Under the pieces are notes generated by a model, which was not told the origin of the DNA, ran no database searches, and saw nothing but the letters and a program-made list of their open reading frames with translations. This document shows, piece after piece, positions 55,201 through 64,000 of a DNA stretch of 64,000 nt. This DNA comes from Ancylostoma caninum (lineage: Eukaryota > Nematoda > Chromadorea > Rhabditida > Ancylostomatidae), in contig JBAJFG010000066.1 of assembly GCA_037903475.1 (NCBI GenBank), positions 597,601 through 661,600 of the forward strand, given 5' to 3'. Numbering within the stretch: position 1 is the stretch's first letter; every line of letters starts with the position of its first letter. Made by a program: the position numbers and the translations under genes.

Positions 55201-57326
55201 TAAATTCGACGGAAAACACAAAACATTGTTACGACTAGACAGAGCAGAAGAGTGATCGAAGCTCGCAGTTGCATAGTTCTGTGCGCAAAAGTTCGCAAAT
55301 TCATCAGTTCCATCGCAATTCATTGTGCGTGAGCGAGTTTAGGTTGTAGGGTGTAGTGTTGGCTGTAAAGTAATTGATGTTTTCAGGATCCTCACAGAGA
55401 TGGGATTAGTCTACAACTCATTAGGCATGAGACACGAAGCTCGTTCCGAATTGGCAAAGGCGCATTCTCTGGATAGTGAGCAGCACTACGCAATGGACAC
55501 ATTGTCTCTATTGTTTGCACAGGTCCGTCCTTCTAATTCGCTGTTATTATACGCCTGAAATTTCTTTATATGTTTAGAACACTCCGCCAATGGCAAAAGA
55601 GTTGGAATCCCTAGCAACACAGCTTATGAATTCGAATGAAAACACCGTAGAGGCTTGGATCGCATTTGGACATTGTGCGCGAGTTCAGGGTTAGTTTGAC
55701 TGTTGTAGTAATTTCGTCATCGTGATTAATTGAGATAATCTCCTTTTCGGAAGCTTGCGTGTTTCGCGTTTACTTCCCTTGCTTTTATTTTTTCAGCATT
55801 ACAATTTGACTTAGCTGACTACCATTTAGGGAAACTGAAAACGGCACTATATTTCGCTCACAAGGCTTGCAATCTTACCATTTTTGGAGATAAACCCAAA
55901 TCAGAAGCGATGATGCTGAAGGCCCTCGTCCTGCTGGACTTAGGTGAGGTTGTTAAAAATTGTTCTAGGATGCAATGCAGAATCTAAGGAGCGCTAGTTA
56001 TTTCGTGCAAGGAATTATGTGTATTCATGAATTTCCTGTTCTGCTATTCTAGAGAAATTCGATGAAGCGATGCGTCACCTGAGTGCAGCAATCAAACGCG
56101 ATGTGAAAAATATAGATCTTTATGAGCTGCAGATTGTCACTTACCTGCAAAGAGCTAAGTGAGTTTAGTTTAATGATTTTGGCACTCTTTCTGTTATATT
56201 TAATATCTTTTCTTTTGCAGAATTCGGGAGGCTCGCGCAGCTGTAGCCATCTGCATGCAAAATCTTCCCAATTCTCCTCGAGCACGTGTCCTCAAAGCAC
56301 AAGTTTTGCTAGCGTCTGCTAGTGGAAAGGAGGTACAATTAACTCCTCACGTCTAATTGTTTTACTGTCTTCTTTTTTTTTTTGAAGGAAGCGCAGTCTA
56401 TATTGGAAGAAGTTGTATTTGCTCACCCTTATCTACTGGAAGCTGTTTGGCTTCTCATTAGTCAGTATGATAGTACTCACAATTACCAAAAGGGAACCGA
56501 AGTTCTGAAGAAATTGACAGAGGTTTGCTTTTAGCTTCAGCGGAAATTCATTTTCTCTCGTTCTTGTTTTTCTTCATTTTGCTGTTCAGAATTCTATGGT
56601 TCCATTTCATTCGATGGGCCGCCTACATCATCAACTCGGTGAATTTTTATCGAAAACGGGGATGCCAGCTGCTGCGTATCAGCACACCAACATAGCACTT
56701 ACGAAGCAATGTGACGAGGCAGCAGTGCAGGTTGGTGTCATCAATTTTCTTGATCAACCATCCAATGGCTTCCTAGTAGGCAGCACCAACAGGTATTAAG
56801 AGGTTTAATTCATAATTCCTTGCACTTTACACTTGATTTCAAAGCGATTGTGGTGGGAGGAACCGCTATGATGGGCGCAAAGCTTAACGAATAACCTTAC
56901 ATATAATCAAGTACGATACTCGTCGCACATCCCATACCGTGGTGATGCTACTGACTACTCTATCTGGGACTATCCCAACGCTAAAAATGCGAGAGGTCCT
57001 TATGTGCTAAATCCATCTCCAATATATATTTGTTACACCTCTAGTTATGATGTGTTCTGTCTATATACATATCTATGACTCGTTTTCAGATGACTCACCT
57101 GGAGCCTACGCTCTCGTTCACTACACCTCCTATGCCTACTACTCCTACTTGTCCTCCGAATGAATGTCCAGGGGCGCCCCGCTTGAGAGGAAGGCAACGG
57201 CATGCCACGCCTTCCTCTAGCACTACAACGGTTGAAGCAGAACCACGTGGAGTTCGGTTGTTTTCCTTCGACTCTTCGATGGACGATACAGCAGCAGAAG
57301 CAATGGACGTCCCCTCAGAGAGTTAG
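52215..57326 (+). CDS. APC7: Anaphase-promoting complex subunit 7 (TPR protein)
   Basis: Fourteen exons join in phase: 52215-52306, 52363-52447, 52562-52618, 53073-53148, 54596-54710, 54796-55020, 55387-55522, 55578-55689, 55797-55943, 56053-56158, 56221-56332, 56388-56522, 56590-56730, 57090-57326 (stop TAG). The product is about 591 residues, close to human APC7 (565-599), built of tandem tetratricopeptide helices. Landmarks align in order with vertebrate APC7: VADAYFELEKYSLSLLNYFK (YHADSLFHDKEYRNAVSKY), EVRFRYHKCLIKEKKFEEAL then IPGHQYIPKVRYAMAKL (VKYKMAECYTMLKQDKDAI, IPSRQRTPKINMMLANL), and the late AAYQHTNIAL repeat. The C-terminal tail is Pro/Thr/Ser-rich and acidic. As a scaffold TPR subunit it helps APC/C, the ubiquitin ligase of mitosis, bind coactivators. 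Exon 9 has two usable acceptors: TTTTTCAG (55797) or CATTTAG (55830), the latter giving 580 residues and better TPR spacing. The largest intron holds a hAT element. Confidence 0.87.
53476..54497. mobile_element. Non-autonomous hAT element in APC7 intron 4
   Basis: Flanked by the 8-bp duplication ATCTGCAC (53468-53475, 54498-54505). Terminal repeats CAGGGATGATCGGAT and, reverse-complemented, CAAGGATGAGCGGAT. Subterminal TATCCG/TTATCCG words cluster at both ends. 1022 bp with no transposase. It differs in terminal sequence from the hAT at 44224-45405, so it is a different family. It accounts for most of the 1.4-kb intron. Confidence 0.83.
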
Positions 57327-57591
57327 TCACGGCTGGTTTGATAACCTATAGATTCCTTCGTCTACGTGTCTCACTGGATCTCATTATTAGATGTGATTCC
57401 TTCTCGGTTCATATTGTTTTTTGTGGTGTTCAAACGACATGCTGTGGTATGTACATAGTTCGAAATACGCTCAAATATGCTGCTAGATATTAAATGATTC
57501 CTTTCCTCGCTGTTTTCAAAATGATTGATTGTCATAATTTATTGATTGTACAAAAACGTGATATTAGACTGTCACACAAAGAGATAATGTA

Positions 57592-58530
57592 CAGGGTGCT
57601 GCAAAAGTATTGTTCTCTTGAAATGGCTCGTGAAAACCTCAGTATTCGGCATAGATGCGACGAGTTTCTTCATAACATACAGAAAACAATATAGCGAACA
57701 ATATGAGACTATGACCGGTAAAATATAATAATCTTCATTTCTGAGAGCAGCTCAAAGAAAAACACGAGTGTAGAAGTAAGTGATGCGCCGAAGGAACCGT
57801 CGTCGATTTCATCCTTCGTTTCTTCTAAACAATACATCTAAACAAACATGCAAGTCCATACTGTGGTGCGGCATAGCACATGCTTGCTCCTTCAAAGCGC
57901 CTATGTGGTACAATCCAACCGTTCGAAACTGGAGGAGTACGGTGGTCACTAATTTGGAACTGGATACCCCACGAATGATTTTTTGTGCAAAACCCCTTTA
58001 CGTTTTAAGCTGGAGAAAAATCTCAGAAAAGGAACGGCCCATTTCCAAACCTATAATCGATCCTACGGGAAGAACGCTTCAGCCGAATATCATTTCTCGG
58101 TCATGCTGTGATTTTGGCGCCACAACCAAAGGAAATTATATGAAGCTCCTCTGCACCGTTAACAAATATGAAAGCAAAGTTAGATCATGGCATAGACAGG
58201 AGCAGCTGGTACTTTTCATTCGCGGATTTGTGGAAGGTTTAACATATCCTATTTCTTAACACTGTTCCCACTGCAAAAACCATCTCAGAAAAAACTCTGG
58301 ATCAAGTCAAATATGACTACTTGCATCGCAGTAGTGAGGCATTCTCCCGTGTTGTCTGTTGACGACTGGTAAAATTAGGGATAAAATGGATTGAATACAT
58401 ATGTGTATTAGTTTTACATTGCTCTCAGGATTCTAGGCAGCACAACGATTACACTTGGTCTTGCATCCATTTTCGATTTTCTATATAATTCATTGTTACA
58501 AAAGGCGGTCAATACTTTTGCCGCACCTTG
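57592..58530. mobile_element. Internally deleted Tc1/mariner-class element
   Basis: Ends CAGGGTGCTGCAAAAGTATT and, reverse-complemented, CAAGGTGCGGCAAAAGTATT, with TA outside both (57590-57591, 58531-58532). 939 bp. The 159-codon plus-strand frame inside (57780-58259) shows no catalytic motif I can place and may be decayed transposase sequence. It lies about 270 bp downstream of the APC7 stop codon. Confidence 0.65.
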
Positions 58531-58532
58531 TA

Positions 58533-60439
58533 AGCAGTGGCAAAGGTGGAGGGAACATACTAAGTTAATGCATAGCCATCCACCTTTCCTCAAAAATGTT
58601 TGGCGAATATTCGAACTCCTCCGGTAACGTTGTGGTATTGAAGATCATGTAATTTTCAATTTTCGCAATTTGCCGAGCTTTTTGAGCCCCAGACATGGTA
58701 AATTGGTGTTATGGCTGGTGGTGTAATTCCTGAATGTACTCTTATCGGGAGCAGGAGACTGATTATCTTCCTAGATTGCGTTGTCATTTCCCGGATGGAA
58801 AGATTGCCAGCTACTGCGATGGAAGGAAACAAGGGTGTATACAAAGTCCTTCTAATGAACGTTACCAGGTTCACTCAGGACTCGCTCGGAAGCGACCATC
58901 GCAGCCGTTCCTGCGCATCTCGTGTATTTCCACTAATGCACTGAAGATCTATTATTCTGGTAATGTGACGCAAGAGAGGTAGTAACAGCAGTTGACTAAC
59001 GGAGCGATTGTGCATCCGGAGGCAGGCGAGTACAAACACAACAGTTGGAAAATGTCGAAGTTCATTATTAGCTTCCGAGTTGCTTATTCCCCTTGTGTAG
59101 CTGCAAGAAGGCATTTCTTAGTGAAAGCCGTTGAAAATCTCTTTGCACTGTTATTCTGGCTCACAACTCGAGAATCGCAGCTGGAGCTCATTGATTGCAA
59201 CATATCCGAAATTTCAAATCTAAGAGTTTGGTTGGCTTAGTAAACAAGCTTTTTGTTGCCTGCGCAAAACTGCGACTCATCAAAATCTGCCTACAGTTGG
59301 CCCACGCTATGTGCATGTTGGCATCAGTTATTTGCTCCTCGAGCGTTTGTATGAGCAATTTTCACGGTTAGTTATTTTATAGCAGCTTATTTTTGTACAA
59401 TCCAGCTCCCCTATCTTGAGAAATATTGTTTCCTGCTCAGTTTTCGGCTCCTCTCTTATTGTCAGATAAAGTTCTCCACGTCATCGATTTCTGACTGGAG
59501 AGCGCTTATGGCAGATCGTATCTGAAATGGAGGTGTTAAAGCACGCAACCTCTTGGAACATGAATCATGTGGACCTCGATCACGTCCTTGGTACAAGAAT
59601 GTTTCCCTGTGGCTCATATTTCGTTCACAATAATTGCTTGTAAGGTGCTGCTTGTGTGCCCTTTCGAATTTGGCCATTTTTGCGCCAGTAAATTAAAACC
59701 ATTATGAAAACAATGCAGCATTTTTCGAGCAAACGTTTCAGGGCTTACAAGCCCCAAGATTAGCCTTAGCTGATAACCTCTTGTAGAATCACCTTGAATC
59801 ACCTTCAGTCCCGTTGATCTTCGGGTATACCGAGCGCGCGCCAGCAATCCTTCTATAATATTAGATTGTCGGGAAATGATTGAGTCACTTCAACAAAATA
59901 TTCTTTTTTGCATCCCTCCCACATGACCTATCTCAATGATATGTGAATATGTAATACCATGCCCTCTGAGCATCTGCGCCATTTTTTATCTAGGCGCAAG
60001 AATGTACGAGCACCCAATTTGAGTGATTTTCTTGTACGAGCTCCTATGGAGCACCAGTGGGAGCAGTAGGAATGACAACATTATCCTGACATTCACCCCG
60101 GTGCTCCTCAGCCGTGCAACCGTGAGCCGTCGTTTCCAACGTTTCTTTTTGGGCGATACGTCTCCCCAAAGCCATTTGCCTAATCGGCGATCTCCTGAAC
60201 TGAGGAACAGGGTATGCACCACCGGAATTAGTGGTAAGCAACGTATTGGAAGACAACAGCATGTACAATAGTCAATGCATGGCGACGGGCCTCATTTTCG
60301 GAGAAAAGAAACACAGACGTGTCGAGGTGCCCATTTTGGCTCGACAAACTCTACCATCAAATATGTAGCTTTGTTGACTCGTCGACAGTAGGAGCGGGCA
60401 TGGACCACGATGCCACACACACACCACCCTTGTCTAACC
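58533..60439. other. Intergenic; possible short exons only
   Basis: Plus-strand sequence at about 58753-58925 reads as a cysteine-containing stretch (RCHFPDGKIASYCDGRKQGC) and could be an exon. A minus-strand frame at 59462-59677 ends at a possible donor. Neither is framed well enough to call. Confidence 0.3.
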
Positions 60440-60849
60440 TCGTGCTTTCCATCTAACAGCGAGAAGCATCACGTGACCGGCCCACCCGATCTTATTTAAC
60501 TTGGCGTAAGCGGCTGCGGTTCCACATACGGGGACAGTCAAAGATCAGGCAGCGTCCCTCTGGAAATCTGTATTCCGCATACGTCGTCCAAGTAGGCCAG
60601 CATCCGCTCAGCTCGACTGATGGTTGTCGTTATGAGGACGATGTTGTTAGCAAATCTAAAATGGTTAAGTCGCGGGCCATCAACTAGCACTCTCATCTTA
60701 TCCCATTCTCGTCTTCTTCCTCCACAGTGACGTTGAATGGTTGTGCCGACGCAGTGTCGCCTTGCCGAAGCACACTCCTGACATCGACAGTGATATCGAT
60801 GTAGAATGGCGAAATTGCGGTCGTGAAGTTGTTCAAATACAATATACAT
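60440..60849 (-). pseudogene. Relic of a second RTE-type reverse transcriptase
   Basis: The minus-strand frame 60538-60849 contains HFRFANNIVLITTTISRAER, the degenerate YADD-box region (FADDIVLI) of RTE-like elements, with DD changed to NN. Farther on, in another frame (about 60440-60510), AYAKLNKIGWAGHVM is the C-terminal motif of the same family. The intervening thumb region is deleted. It is clearly inactive and differs from the RTE at 22643-26080. Confidence 0.7.
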
Positions 60850-60896
60850 ATGAGATGATTGGGCGGTGGGTTTATTTATAGAAGGTTGGGTGGTTC

Positions 60897-61135
60897 GTTC
60901 GGATCTTTACTCTACGACCTGCATATATGACGCTGCCAAAAATTTGTCCGCGTAAAAATGCAAGTTGGGAATGAATGGTCACAATCCGGACCGTTCGGGG
61001 TATGGCACAGTGAAAATGAAATGGTGGCATAACTCGAACCGTTCGATTTTGCCATTCATTTTCTACTTTGCATTTTTGCGAGGACAAATTAGTTGGCAGC
61101 GTCATATATGGTGGTGCGATGGTAGAATACTAACA
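60897..61135. mobile_element. Fold-back MITE
   Basis: The arms contain GCATATATGACGCTGCCAA...TTTGTCCGCG at 60920-60955 and its inverse CGAGGACAAATTAGTTGGCAGCGTCATATATGG near 61078-61111, extending to GAATGAATGG and CCATTCATT further in, about 100 bp per arm with mismatches. No coding capacity; exact ends and target duplication not resolved. Confidence 0.6.
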
Positions 61136-61603
61136 GAAGAGTGCGTGGCTAAACACAATAAATGGAATATCTAGGTGCCGTCCAAAACCATCAGTTAGTA
61201 CTGAAACTGTCAAATATACAGACCGAACGTGGCGGTGTAGTTGAGGCGCCAGAGTTGGTCGGATGAATCTAAGTAAGACAATACAGAGTGAGGTATACAT
61301 ATAGTCTCATTCTAACACCAATTCTTCGCAAACATGGTGAGATTTACAATTCCTGACGTTTAAATACGTGCATGTTCCCAATATTCAAAAACTGCAATGA
61401 GGCGGTACGGAAATTCAAATAACTAAAATTCCTCTCTTCGATGTTCGTATTACCTCATTCCCCTTTAGAAATGTATTCGAAGGGGAAGAGAACTGCATTT
61501 TATGCTGAGAGACTGTGGCAAGTAGGGCGCTAAAAGTCTGACTTGCGCTATAGTCGCGGCGCTTTCGCTTCGAGCTTAACCGCAATGCATTACGCGACTG
61601 GGA
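61136..61603. other. Intergenic, nothing recognised
   Basis: No gene or repeat seen. Confidence 0.35.
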
Positions 61604-62034
61604 ATGCTGCAGTCCGCAATGCGAAATCGGAAGACGAACTGCGACGATACATATGGAGGCACCCCACCTGCCGCAGTGAACAGCCTCGCACTGCTATGTT
61701 ATGGCAGAGCCTTCGATGAAGTGGAGGTGAACTCATCGTGGATCGTTCTCCAAGGGCAAAGAATGCACACACAGCTAGCTGATCGAGCTTCCCCAACGAA
61801 TGTACGCGAATACAGTCAGCAGTCAAAATTGGCGAAATGACTACCCCAACAAGGATTTATCGAGAAGTTCGCCAAGAGAAAACAATCTCACCGAAGTTAT
61901 TCACTGCAACAATCGAACCTTTTCGCGGACTGGCTCCGAACGATTATGGTCTTTCAGTCAGTGGGAACCAACTCACCAATCCACGTTCTGCTGACGATGT
62001 CGTCGTGGTCGCCAGATCAGCGGAGGGAGGGTAG
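61604..62034 (+). pseudogene. RTE-type reverse transcriptase relic, plus strand
   Basis: Fragments in two frames follow the palm order of a reverse transcriptase: GRAFDEVEVNSSW (domain A), then REVRQEKTISPKLFTATIEP (domain B), then SADDVVVVARSAEGG (catalytic DD box). A frameshift near 61830 separates A from B. It is short, lacks the endonuclease, and resembles the lineage of the relic at 60440-60849 more than the full RTE at 22643. Confidence 0.65.
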
Positions 62035-62262
62035 GGCGCAGCACTTGGTGGTTATTGACCACCAGGATTTAGTAGCGTCCTGCAGATTCAGTGGGCTTAG
62101 CATCAATGTCTGGGGCGTAGCCAACCGCTAACCGTCTACTGTTGTTAGATACAGATTAGTACATATTCGTACAGATTCGTACAAGTACAAGCAGATTTCA
62201 GAGAGACACGTCGGGAGGATAGTCAAACTCGTGGCTGAAGATCGCTGTCGTTCAACCATTTA

Positions 62263-62460
62263 CAGGAAGCTCCAAATGTCCGCAGTCAAGAGGGACGTGG
62301 CCACGACGCGGTTTTAGACAGAGACACAGGCGCTCGGCATGCTGCCACTGGTTGGCTGCAGAGTCAGAGAAGCCAGAGGCAGCATAGAGAGCGCCTGTGT
62401 CTGATCAAGGAGCCGCGACGTGGCCACGCCCTCTTGACTGCGGACATTTGGAGCTTCCTG
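62263..62460. mobile_element. Fold-back MITE, 198 bp, TA target site
   Basis: Ends CAGGAAGCTCCAAATGTCCG on both strands, with arms that pair over roughly 75 bp each (GCAGTCAAGAGGG, GTGGCCACG, AGACACAGGCGCTC blocks). TA outside both ends (62261-62262, 62461-62462). Almost the entire element is inverted repeat, so its transcript would form a long hairpin. Confidence 0.8.
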
Positions 62461-62603
62461 TACATATGTACTCCATCCTTACCCTGCAGTCTGGCGCGCT
62501 CCAGTGATAATCAGGTGTTGGTTAACCTGTAGGAGACATATCATGTTAAAATTTTGACTGTAGATGCGCACTATACTAACAAGTATCCCCCGAACTGGCA
62601 CAC

Positions 62604-62735
62604 TTCGTTTTTGAAAAACCGTCTTCGTATTTAGAAAAAACCGTCAAAATGGTCAAAAAGTGGTTTTTGAGCATTTTTTGACCATTAATGATGGTTTTTT
62701 AAACGAAGACGGTTTCTCAAAAACGAAAGATGCCA
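62604..62735. repeat. AT-rich inverted repeat
   Basis: TTTCGTTTTTGAAAAACCGT at the left and its inverse ACGGTTTCTCAAAAACGAAA at the right close arms of about 55 bp that also contain CGTCTTCG/CGAAGACG and ATGGTCAAAAA/TTTTTGACCAT. It may be a decayed MITE; no clear target duplication. Confidence 0.7.
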
Positions 62736-62907
62736 CTTTGGGGAGAGTTGATACCAATAGGCGCATTTCTCGGAGTTGACAGCGTATCGGAACACTTCCT
62801 CAAGCGAGAGAAATTTCCTGAAAAATTTCTGGATTTGGAAAAAACGCGCTCCAATGACAATTTCTTGTATCTGACAGGTCCTATACAGGGTGTTTTCTCA
62901 GGCACTT

Positions 62908-62996
62908 TCAGCGGACGGCGCGCGCACCCAATACAGGACGGCCCGCGTAAGGGTTGAGAATTCGCCAGGACTTGGGTGCGCGGGCCGTCCGCTGCT
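62908..62996. repeat. GC-rich inverted repeat
   Basis: AGCGGACGGCGCGCGCACCCAA and TTGGGTGCGCGGGCCGTCCGCT form imperfect 22-bp arms. Repeats of CGGACCAGCCGCG follow at about 63006 and 63029. An end-like TACAGGGTGTTTTCTCAG lies just upstream (62884), so this may be the edge of another transposon. Confidence 0.5.
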
Positions 62997-63167
62997 GCTT
63001 GCTAGCGGACCAGCCGCGTGCCTTCTACGGACCAGCCGCGCGCCTTTCTGAGAACCGGTGAATAGCTCCGTCCTCTACCTTTTCTTTAACACTCTAAACG
63101 CTTCATATCACAAATGGACAAAACGTTAACATCATGACTTATAATAACGGGCTTACTTTGTGTGTCA

Positions 63168-63192
63168 CGTGTGTGTGTGTGTGTGTGTGTGT
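63168..63192 (+). repeat. GT microsatellite
   Basis: About twelve GT dinucleotides immediately upstream of the 50-bp minisatellite. Confidence 0.9.
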
Positions 63193-63250
63193 AGAACGAA
63201 ATTCGAGGGCGTGGCTTAGAGTGATGCCGACCACTCCACCGTTACATGAA

Positions 63251-64000
63251 GGGTGCGCCGGCGCCCAAAGTGGTGGGAGACGGGTCCACTGCTGTGATAA
63301 GGGTGCGGCGGCGCCCAAAGTGGTGGGAGACGGGTCCACTGCTGTGATAAGGGTGCGCCGGCGCACAAAGTGGTGGGGGACGGGTCCACTGCTGTGATAA
63401 GGGTGCGCTGGCGCCCAAAGTGGGGGGAGACGGGTCCACTGCTGTGATAAGGGTACGCCGGCGCCCAAAGTGGGGGGAGACGGGTCCACTGCTGTGATAA
63501 GGGTGCGCCGGCGCCCAAAGTGGTGGGAGACGGGTTCACTGCTGTGATAAGGGTGCGCCGGCGCCCAAAGTGGGGGGAGACGGGTGCACTGCTGTGATAA
63601 GGGTACGCCGGCGCCCAAAGTGGGGGGAGACGGGTCCACTGCTGTGATAAGGGTGCACCGGCGCCCAAAGTGGGGAGAGACGGGTCCACTGCTGTGATAA
63701 GAGTGCGCCGGCCCCCAAAGTAGGGGGAGACGGGTCCACGGCTGTGATAAGGGTGCACTGGCGCCCAAAGTGGGGAGAGACGGGTCCACTGCTGTGATAA
63801 GGGTGCGCTGGCGCCCAAAGTGGGGGGAGACGGGTCCACTGCTGTGATAAGGGTACGCCGGCGCCCAAAGTGGGAGGAGACGGGTCCACTGCTGTGATAA
63901 GGGAGCGCCGGCGCCCAAAGTGGTGGGAGACGGGTTCACTGCTGTGATAAGGGTGCGCCGGCGCCCAAAGTGGGGGGAGACGGGTCCACTGCTGTGATAA
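63251..64000. repeat. 50-bp minisatellite, 15 units, continues beyond the window
   Basis: Fifteen head-to-tail units of exactly 50 bp, each starting GGGTGCGCCGGCGCCCAAAG and ending CTGCTGTGATAA, with a few substitutions per unit and no indels; the last unit ends at the window edge. The minus strand is open in all three frames because the unit has no stop in any minus frame, giving frames up to 266 codons. That is a by-product of the repeat, not evidence of a gene. Confidence 0.95.

Noticed and set aside
63139..63939. 266-codon minus-strand open frame
   Set aside because: It lies wholly in the 50-bp minisatellite and is open only because the unit lacks stops in all minus frames; no start context or conserved domain.
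63251..64000. CRISPR-like array of regular repeats
   Set aside because: Units are head-to-tail 50-bp copies without unique spacers, next to a GT microsatellite in nuclear animal DNA.

Overview
The window is nuclear DNA of an animal, almost certainly a nematode. Genes are split by short introns with GT donors and T-rich acceptors (commonly TTTCAG), two genes have an acceptor-like AG immediately before the start codon (candidate trans-splice sites), and the sequence is packed with DNA transposons. The abundance of mariner/maT, hAT, Helitron and RTE elements fits a clade V parasitic nematode such as a hookworm or other strongylid; that placement is inference.

Host genes occupy little of the window. 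From left to right they are: (1) a plus-strand gene at 8942-13275 (5' exons not found) coding for an Ig domain, one six-cysteine EGF domain, a transmembrane helix and a cytoplasmic tail, the layout of neuregulin-type proteins; (2) a plus-strand gene at 14998-17790 for a small secreted Q/N-rich protein; (3) an unrecognised minus-strand gene around 34230-34750 and a separate minus-strand zinc-finger-like exon at 33765-33952; (4) a complete 14-exon plus-strand gene at 52215-57326 coding for a TPR protein that I recognise as anaphase-promoting complex subunit 7. Several weaker minus-strand exon candidates lie at 7796-10580.

Mobile DNA dominates the rest. 21968-26348 is a Helitron-like element with internal ~117-bp repeats, split by a 3.4-kb RTE-type non-LTR retrotransposon with an 18-bp target duplication. 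42600-46700 is a nest: inverted copies of a tRNA-derived SINE flank one mariner, which holds a second mariner, which holds a non-autonomous hAT with 8-bp target duplications. An apparently intact maT (DD37D) transposon lies at 49505-50791, with a truncated copy at 40354-41139 and a distant relative at 36075-37318. A second hAT sits in an APC7 intron. Two elements share AGGCAG ends and TTAA target duplications, and many short fold-back elements have TA target sites. Two large minisatellites are present: a ~60-bp-unit array at 28930-31180, carrying a 9-bp-TSD MITE that was later duplicated with its host repeat, and a 50-bp-unit array running off the right edge (63251-64000).

The genes do not form an operon or pathway. 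Ordinary nematode genes are separated, and their introns enlarged, by successive waves of transposition. I see no CRISPR array, no bacterial-type genes and no rRNA.
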